DNA of 64,000 bases from Nemopilema nomurai (taxonomy: Eukaryota > Cnidaria > Scyphozoa > Rhizostomeae > Rhizostomatidae): positions 62,001 through 126,000 of the forward strand of contig ML133446.1 of NCBI GenBank assembly GCA_003864495.1. The letters run 5' to 3'. A program made the translations under genes and the position numbers. The notes beneath the pieces are model-generated. The model saw only the letters and a program-made list of their open reading frames with translations. It made no database searches and had not been told where the DNA came from. Of this stretch, positions 56,501-64,000 are shown piece after piece. Each line of letters starts with the position of its first letter. Within the stretch, counting starts at the first letter, position 1.

Positions 56501-59500
56501 TTTCTAGGAAAAATGCATGAATTTTTGTGAAAAGAATATTTTCAAATGCATTACAAGTAAAGTGATAGTAAGCGATAACAAGACATCTCTTGAGTACAAG
56601 AATTGCGCGAGAGTGAAAGTCATGATGTCTTAAAACCGTTGATACAATCGATTTAAGCTTTTACCTGTACTGGTTCATAGCCATTTCCTATTCCATTACT
56701 GATCCATGATATATATAAATAGCACCTTTTCCATCAGGGCCTCCGTAAGGTGCACCAACAACAATATCTGTAAACAGATTTTTAAACATGAATAACTGAA
56801 ATGATTTGCAAAAAAAACACCGTGTATTGTTCAATAGATAGAATTAATCATTACGAATTCATGAAAGACATTTATGAGTTTCGTGACTTGGCAACGAAGA
56901 TAACAAGAATTTTGTCATTATATTTCAGTGCCAACAAACCGTTATATTTGTCATTATTCAGGTCTCCGGCAGATGCGATGGATGAACCGAATCGTGCTCC
57001 GACGGTTCTATCACCAAGCATGCTTCCTTTTAACGTTACACCACTCTATCAATTAACGAAAAAAGGCTTACGTTGCATACATTGAAAACGAATTTTTCAT
57101 AAAATCTGCAAGATTCATCAAACACACCTAAGGTAGCCAGAAAGCAAAATAGAATTTATACAAGCAGCTATCTAATCAGGACTGCAGCCTAGTGCAATTC
57201 TCATGCAAAAATCAGTGCTACGGAAAAGCTACAGTTGTGATGCAGAGAGAGGTGTGTCTTTATGTATCTTAAATGTTACCTCGGAACTCGTGGTATAGAC
57301 GTATACTTTTCCTTCTTCCGAGGTGATTGAATGGAAGGGAGCTCCAACAACCAAGTCAGAGACCCTAAAGAGAGACAAGATTCTTATCAAAACACTACTC
57401 GATTACCCAACTTAACTCCATGTTTAATGTTCTTATTAGCACAATTCTTCTACAACCTTGGATAAACGGCACAAATCTGAAGGTAAAAAGGATCAAAATA
57501 ATTACCCATCATTCGTCAAATCAACAGCGCAGACTGCAGCACCAAAGAAAGATCCAACCTGAACGTGTATTGAAAATTCATAAGTGAAATATAGAGACAA
57601 AGTTTAGAGGTTTTTGAAGGATAGGCAGTGGCTATAAGGTGGTACTCGCCAGAGGAGGACCACTTCTTATGCAAAAACAGCTGACGAGTACAGCAGTTTA
57701 TAATAACACACGGAAGAGACTATTGTTGAGATGACTGTTGCTAATAAAGCTGTCATAGCCAGGGTCAACAGAACCAGGAAAACACCAAAACCAAAATTTT
57801 AGGCAGTGATAAGACGACTTATTCAACTGATTCCTTTAATACCACACTTTTTACCCCTTTAGTTACTGACATGATATCATACATTGATGACACTCAAGTA
57901 TGACATTGATGAGTATCTTTGCAAAATGCCATTGATACTGTGTCACGTCAACAGAAGTTTTTTTTATTTGGTGTACACGGTGGAACTAGAATTTGCCCCT
58001 TCAATAATTCGAATGTAAATTCATGCAAGTTAGAGAACTTACTGCATCTGTACTTTCAATGACTGCAAATGTTGGGATAAATCCCTTCAGCTGGTAGATT
58101 ATCACCTGAAAACGTGATTTGAAATATGAGAAAGTGTTGCACAGATGAGAAAAAATGTGGCCAGTAAATCATCCTCTCCGTAAGATGACAACACCAAAGA
58201 ATTGGAAAAGTGATGGCAATGGAGCACAAAGATTTATTGTTTATCACACCATTGATGACTCTGTCAAATAAGAACATTTGCTGTATGACCAAAATAACCA
58301 AATATTATATTCCCATTGCACTGATAATTGTAATTTGTTTCTGTTTACCAACAACTAGGTCTATGAATTTTAATAAAATAGACATTGAAGTTATTCTCTT
58401 TGTGCTAGAAAGTGTTCAGACCTTTCCCTTTCGGTTACTGCCATTTGGTGCACCACCAACAATATCTTCAAAACAAATCAAAATATCACTCATTGTCAAT
58501 AACACAATCAATGCACATAGACTGGAAATTGTATCAATGCTCATAGACTGGAAATGGTATCAATCTATTACTGTTCCTTACTAAAACTTATGCCCTCATA
58601 TAAAACTAACATCTTAGCTGTATGTATATAATTCTGAATCTGTATACCATGCTCACTAAACGTATCAATACTGCCACTTATAGTTGAAGTCGCAAACATT
58701 TTTTTAAATAAAAACCCTCATTCCTTACGAGATCTTACAAGAAAGCAGTTTCAATTTGTTGAAGAAAGGTATGCTTACGTTGAATCAAATACATATACAA
58801 TATCTACTCAATGCAGTTGAAAGGATGTACTATTCAAGTCTGAGGTAAAAAAGATGCAAATGAAAACACAGCAGAAATGCAACCATATGGACTGCCTGTA
58901 AGCTACGGCTAAGAACCAGAGATGCCGATACTCTGAACAAAAGATCTCATGAGGTATTTTGAATTATTTTACATACCTCCATTTGGGCACCAGAGAAGTT
59001 TCCCCAAGAAATGCTGTATCCTAAAACACATATAAAACATACTTTATGCACAGTGATCGATAATGCTTCTTAAATTAGAGTTCTTTATTAGAACACAACC
59101 TTATAATTCCACTTTGTATTGAGAGAAGTAATAGGGACTCAAAATAGCAATGACTTCAACTAAGATGCTGAAAATACAGAATGGTTGAATAGTTGATTGA
59201 ATAATAATGGACAGGAATATGACACTGAGATTCATTCATAGAAGCTTGCATGTCAGACTTAGGTAACTCAAGCCAATAACTAAAGCTACACTACTAAAAA
59301 CTCCTAGCAAGAGTGAGAATAACTGCATACAATCATTTCGGAGTCTTTTATGCCACTGAGATCATAAAGTGCAGTATAATTATAGCAAACAACTACTTCA
59401 CTCTTTGAACAAGATTACAAGGTAGGATCCTGTTAGGATCCAGTTGAGAACCTCATACAAGAACTTGTCTGAGATCCTGCAAGATCTTATAGGATCCCAT

Positions 59501-62500
59501 AGGATAACTTTAAAGGATATCAGGTATCTTACCACCCTTAAAAATATGTCAAACCAATACCCAATATCATACTTTAATCCTAAACCAAAGAGAACCCATT
59601 CTTGTAGCCAGATAAACTGATATCAAAGCACATGTCATTTGCAGCTTGATCTGGCTCTTCAGATGGATGATCTTCACAATCAGTACTTAACAAACAAAAT
59701 ACAGCATGCATTATTAGGATTTGAAATAACTAATATCTCACCCATGGTATCACCAGTTTCAAGCCTGTCCTTATTAGTTACATAAAAGTCTACGTTGCCT
59801 TGAAGTACTTTTGGCAAACTCTGAACAGCAAAGCGCCCTGTAAAGATAAACCCATTTTTATTGTGAGCATGCAACAAAAGATGGTAAAGGTTGTTGAAAA
59901 AGAATCTGAAGAGAAAACAGAATGAAAAATATTAAGCCTTCCAAGCATTTATATAATGTTCAAGACACTGTCAACAGTTAATTCTTAATGTTACAGTGTC
60001 TTACATTACAACAACTGATAGTTGCATTGAAAATGTCCTGAATCAAAGAACAAGTCATAACTTGAAGCTTTAGGTTAAAGAAGGGGCAAAATTGATAAAT
60101 GAGAGGGCCAAAAGAGGCTAGACATAGGAATTTATTTAGGAACCTGTTGGAATTCAGGAATTTATAATAATACAAAGGCCTTCAGACCAACTATTCATAG
60201 CCCATAACCTAAAGCATAATCTTCAAACTTTCAAACTCAATCCTTTTCACAAAGGTAAAACCTTAAATTATAAAATTATGATTTATCTATTTTCCAAAAA
60301 GTACCACCATTAATTGATCTTACTGTCTTGAAATGACCAATTGTAAAGTTTTCCTCACCAAGTGTTTGCATAACTCCTGGTATCCCAGAAATAACCCAGT
60401 TGTTTGCAAGGCTGAATCCTGCCTCTACAATGTGTGATTCTCTATATTGGATAACCAAGGAAAAGGCAATTACTTGAAAAATACTGCAAAGAAACATTCT
60501 AGCATGTATTCAAACACACAGTCAATGATCTGTAAAGTAAAGGAAAAAGTAAATAGAATTTGCATTCAGTATCTAGATTAGAAAAGACTTCCAACTAAGC
60601 AAAACTTAAAAAGGGAATATATTCATGAGAAGAAAACCTGGTAACATCCATTAGATTTGAGTTACAAGAAACAAGAAAGTTGCCTGGGATTGTCTTTGGT
60701 CCAAGCCAAACATACATTATCTCAACATGGGCACCAAGAAAATAAAAAACAAAGGCAATTGGCTTTTTGCCAAAGAAATTCTTGAATATAAAACAAAAGG
60801 AAAAGGAAAATATTGGAAAGGGAAAAAACGGTGTTGTAGATAGAAATGAAGAGCATGAGAAAGGTGATAATAATTAGCACAAGGACCACCAGAAGTCTTT
60901 GGAAAGGGGCACCAGCAAAAATGGTGAAAATTTAAGCATGTTTTAATGAGTGAGTGGTGCCCAAGGGGGAATGGAGGTTCCAACCCACCCCCCCCCCTCC
61001 CCCACTTCTGTGCAGATGCAGTAAAAGTTTGAAATCATTAAACCATTGCACAAAATACTTCTAGAATTGGCTTAATACCTTCTCTTTTCAAGTGGCTGAA
61101 AAGTTGCAACAATTTTTCCAGACTCCCTATTTCACGGGGGCTACAAATGCACCTGTATGGGTGCCTATTTATCCCAAAGAATTAATTAAGAAAAAACAAC
61201 ACTAATGCTTTGCAAGTTACTCAAAACAAGTCACCATTGTAAGTTAAGACATAAAAATTAGCTAACTTACGGCCTTTACATGGGTTCCAAAACGTAGTAC
61301 CAGGGTTGAAAGATTTACCATCGACAACACCACACCTTCCGTGTAACCAGTAGTTTGGATAGGGTGTATCCATAAATCTGGGCGCACAAGCCTGAGATGA
61401 GGTAAGTCAACTTTGTTTGAAATAAAGCTTTCAAGGCAAAAAAACTTAGTTCATACTTTAGTTCAAGGCGTTTTTGAAAATTATATTCATGCACCCACTC
61501 ACAAAGAATATAAATATTAATACATTTATTTGGTTTACTTCACATCTGATAAAAACATTTGGCAGAAGAGATACAATAAAACAGGTAATGCAGGGACAGT
61601 TTATGTGGGGATGAAATGAAAAATATAATGCAAAAAGGACATGATATCAGCATGCGTACTATAACATCATTAGTTAAATTAGATTGCATTTTTCTGAACC
61701 ATTTAATATGTGACAGGTTGCCATTGAAACATAACCCTGAACTATTGATTTGTTTTTGAATTTTGGTGATGACCAAAATTTTCCTGCACTTCAAGAGATA
61801 AGCTTAAAATTTCAATGTCAACACATTTGACAAAAATTAGATTTCTAAGACCCATTCAACTCACTGAAAGCTTAAGTTCTTCGGGTAAATTTTAATGATC
61901 ATTGAAGCTTAATCTTTAAATGTTTCTCCTCATTTTCTGAACTGCATCTATGAGCAATATGTCAAAAATAGTTAAATGTAAATAGTTTTTATATTTTTTG
62001 GAATTTATACAAAAGTTTGAAGCTTCTTGGTGCCTTGTAATGAATAAAATATTTTAAACAGTAGGCAAATCACTGTGGATGAGGGTTTAAGTTACATTGA
62101 AGTTACATTTAAGTGGTAGCATTTTTAGGAAACTAACACACAATCAGAGAATTATTTGCTGTTATTTTGAGGTTTATTGTTAATGAGACCTTTAGAAAAA
62201 TGTTAAAGCAATAAACCCAATTCTAAAAAAGCTTTTTAATCCAACTTCTTAGTTGCTTTCTACTTGAAAATGCTTTACTTCAACAATAAGAGTGTACTCA
62301 TTTTACATCTAGAGTAGAAGAAGAAAACTATGAGTCATCATGGTGTGGAGATGATTAGTTTATAGATTTAATTGTGCTTTGATGGTGCAGTTGTAAGTAT
62401 TGATGCTTCTTTATTTTATTTGAGTTTCTATTACTTGTTGATAAAAAAGCACCCAACCAAAAATTGCATGTGCTTACAATGACTGCTTGATTATGTCCCA

Positions 62501-63690
62501 TTGAAATTATTGAAGCACCCATCCACTGTCCCTTTTTTGTCTCATCAGATCGTGGAGCTAAAAGTAAATTGAAGCACTTCAATAAAGAATAAATAATTAT
62601 GCATACCTGAAATCAACATTAACATAGCAATTACATTTAAGACAAAGGGCAGGTAAAATACAAATAAAAGAAGGCATCCTATCTAGCATAAACATGAAAA
62701 AATGTCATCTTCAGAGACCAATAGTTGTCAGTTTAAGAGGAAAAGCAGTGTAATTCCATTAAAAAACTTACCACTGTCATCAATTGCCATATTGATGCAA
62801 GAACCTCCACTAACTGGACACCTGTATACGGCACCATTCTTTTCTGCAGTTCTGATTCCAGTGTTGTTACTCAAGGGTGCCCCTACTAAAGCCCTGTTTT
62901 AGAAAAGCAACACCTTCAAATTAAACTTAAAATTTACAATATCACTGCTAAAAAATTTAACTGTTCTAGAAAAAATGTAGTCGAATGATCTTTAATGTGA
63001 ACAATTTCCCCTTGGAGATGACCAAAATCACCATCATCACCAATCATCAAAGTAATACTCAGAAATTAATTTTTGCACTAGCCTCCTTTAATTTTATTTT
63101 AAAGGCACTTAGGAACAGGTCAAAAGTAAACAGTCAGGATTCTAAAGTGCCTTCAGTACTCAATATAACAGTTTTCAATGAAAAGTCTGACACTTGACAT
63201 CCAATATCAATATTGAAATTTTGATAAAATATACTGTTTTTGTCATCAAAGTGTCAACTCATTGCAAATATTGGGCACGAAAAGTTAAACAATATACTAC
63301 AGTTGCGGAAAACAATATATGTTCAAAACTTCGGATAAACAGTTAATTACAACTTGAAGTAGACGGCAAATGTTGATAATGTGAAAGATGTAAACATTGC
63401 CTAGAAGACAGGTCCGACCAACACAAATCACGCCAGACACACTGATGCTCCATAACTATAACAACAGTGTGAAAGCAATGAAAGTCTAAAATAAGAAGAT
63501 TGCACAAAATTGAATCGATCAGAACTTACCAATATGCATTTTCAGCCTTATGAAGGGCTACTGAAAAACCAAAATATTCCCCGCCTGTGCCAGAGAATAC
63601 TTTTTGTGACTTCAAGTCGACATTGAAGCAGTCACTGGTTCTTATAAAAATTCCATACAGAAAGAAGAGCTTTGTAAAAACCGCTTCCAT
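44591..63690 (-). CDS. ITGA: Integrin alpha chain without I domain (one-base frame break in exon 13)
   Basis: Adhesion-receptor alpha subunit. Exons (minus): 63690-63530, 62893-62772, 62557-62478, 61391-61271, 60439-60359, 59837-59742, 59020-58973, 58465-58422, 58105-58043, 57558-57506, 57364-57280, 57045-56940, 56767-56665, 56503-56413, 56052-56007, 55693-55580, 55290-55235, 54916-54765, 54490-54359, 54033-53954, 53695-53551, 53148-53056, 52739-52666, 52003-51920, 49048-48943, 47312-47211, 46812-46756, 46613-46536, 46297-46184, 45935-45828, 44930-44799, 44659-44591. Total 2996 nt; one extra base gives 998 residues. Signal peptide about 1-21. FG-GAP propeller with calcium loops DLTNDGVSD (285-293), DLNNDKYND (346-354) and DVDGNGFPD (411-419). 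Furin-like RRRR/E at 843-847. Membrane segment about 952-974. Tail GFFNRKR, a variant of GFFKR. No I domain is inserted. Confidence 0.93.
45050..45490. repeat. Degenerate AT-rich tandem repeat in integrin intron 30
   Basis: About 28 diverged copies of a 15-16 bp unit around AAAGCATTATATATC. Confidence 0.85.
47544..48705. mobile_element. Fold-back element with TAA target duplication in integrin intron 25
   Basis: The ends are TAGTCAGGGCGCTACGGGG and its inverse, flanked on both sides by TAA (47541-47543 and 48706-48708). Arms of about 390 bases (47544-47931 and 48311-48705) are nearly perfect inverted copies around a loop of about 380 bases. The 3-bp TAA duplication would fit PIF/Harbinger-type integration. 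It has no transposase. A run of about 17 G lies at 48260-48276 in the loop. Open frames at 47622-47810 and 48429-48617 are the same arm sequence read from both copies. Confidence 0.85.
49537..49660. repeat. 38-bp tandem repeat in integrin intron 24
   Basis: Three copies of GGGACCTGCTTTTAGCATTA with TGCAAAGCTCACTTCTGT following. The last is partial. Confidence 0.85.
49761..50076. repeat. 54-bp direct repeats flanking a TATA-rich microsatellite
   Basis: A block beginning CTCTGTGCTGCACTGACGAG and ending TGTCTGCAGATTGAG occurs at 49758-49814 and 50020-50073. A third partial copy is at 49479-49506. Between the first two lies a TATATACCAATATATA-type microsatellite (about 49830-49990). Confidence 0.85.
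50077..51207. mobile_element. Nonautonomous hAT element with perfect 8-bp target duplication
   Basis: The left end CAGTGGCGCAGCGT and the right end (in reverse) CAGTGGCGTAGCGT are inverted repeats of hAT type. The octamer TTGAGTAT flanks it at 50069-50076 and 51208-51215. The 1131-bp interior has no transposase; it holds a palindromic GCATGCGG/CCGCATGC motif (about 50653-50682, again near 51168). It sits in integrin intron 24, inserted at the end of a repeat copy. Confidence 0.88.
52234..52663. repeat. GAAA/AAAG microsatellite, 430 bp, beside integrin exon 23
   Basis: Plus-strand purine tract of GAAA units with interruptions. On the coding strand it is a TTTC polypyrimidine tract that begins directly after the donor of exon 23. 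The long Phe/Leu/Ser open frames on the minus strand come from it and are not genes. Confidence 0.95.
56665..56767 (-). other. ITGA: Integrin exon 13 with an apparent single-base deletion
   Basis: The exon enters in phase 1 and encodes DIVVGAPYGGPDGKGAIYIY then HGS; its far end reads NGIGNGYEPVQ in a frame shifted by one base and joins KIYAST in exon 14 in that second frame. The exon is 103 nt; 104 is needed. Reading straight through meets TAG a few codons after HGS. The break lies near 56706-56709. Both halves match the integrin propeller, so this is a true gene with a lost base, either in the assembly or in this allele. Confidence 0.8.
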
Positions 63691-64000
63691 TTTACAAGAA
63701 ACGATAGCTGAAGTACTAAAGTTGTTTTATTCCTGTTTGTGCGTACTGTTTATGCAAACCATTTGGATTAGTATGACAGTTTTCCCTTCTTCCTGGTCAA
63801 AACTGACTCGTGTACGCCTTCAAAGCAATCCCTCGGTTTTCCCGCGTTTGAGGGGATCGTAACTTCCTTTAGACGATCACACCCTGATCAATGTCGCTGA
63901 CGTGTTTTGATATCCAACATTTTTGCGGTCTGGCCTTTAGATTTGCTCAGGGACTCCGGAAGGAGAAAAACACCAGTGGGCAGGGTTTCTAGAAAAGGTG
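63691..64000. other. Upstream flank of the integrin gene
   Basis: The integrin transcript starts somewhere here. The plus-strand frame at 63587-63862 is antisense to exon 1. No clear core-promoter element was recognised. Confidence 0.35.

Overview
This window reads as nuclear DNA of an invertebrate animal, most likely an anthozoan cnidarian (coral or sea anemone). It is AT-rich. Its genes are split into many small exons with GT-AG borders, the exon phases add up, and the gene families are animal ones (integrin alpha, TBC1D5, lifeguard/TMBIM, aquaporin). The introns and spacers hold many cut-and-paste transposon remnants and minisatellites. The placement in Anthozoa is inference; no marker here fixes the species.

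Five genes can be supported and all lie on the minus strand. From left to right: (1) an unrecognised 166-residue protein with a predicted coiled coil (119-619, with a probable 5' UTR exon near 2689-2711); (2) a lifeguard/GRINA-type TMBIM membrane protein (6168-11833, 11 coding exons, 320 residues, including a 14-nt microexon); (3) a water-type aquaporin (17093-21573, 4 exons, 269 residues); (4) TBC1D5, a Rab GTPase-activating protein of the retromer and autophagy pathways (29160-42309, 22 coding exons, 866 residues); (5) an integrin alpha chain without an I domain (44591-63690, 32 coding exons, about 998 residues), whose reading frame is broken by one apparently missing base in exon 13. I joined exons by hand from splice sites, frame continuity and family motifs. 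Lengths and phases close for the lifeguard, aquaporin and TBC1D5 genes, and close for the integrin once one base is allowed for.

Between and inside the genes lie mobile elements. The largest (22065-26471) is a hAT-type element with long inverted arms, 73-bp tandem arrays in both arms, an 8-bp target duplication and a decayed DUF4371/ZMYM-like transposase. Two smaller hAT elements have 8-bp duplications (12617-13902 and 50077-51207). A 1.16-kb fold-back element with a TAA duplication sits in integrin intron 25. There is also a defective Tc1 element in TBC1D5 intron 11, several short terminal-inverted-repeat elements, and a pair of tRNA-derived repeats. Minisatellites occur at 14552-14641, 17500-18465, 27336-27550 and elsewhere.

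The genes do not form a pathway together. Two of them act on membrane traffic and surface receptors (TBC1D5 on endosomes, integrin as a recycling receptor), but their adjacency is probably only gene order. I saw no new molecular system. The most notable items are the fold-back hAT element, the integrin frameshift, and a few unusual splice and 3'-end arrangements.
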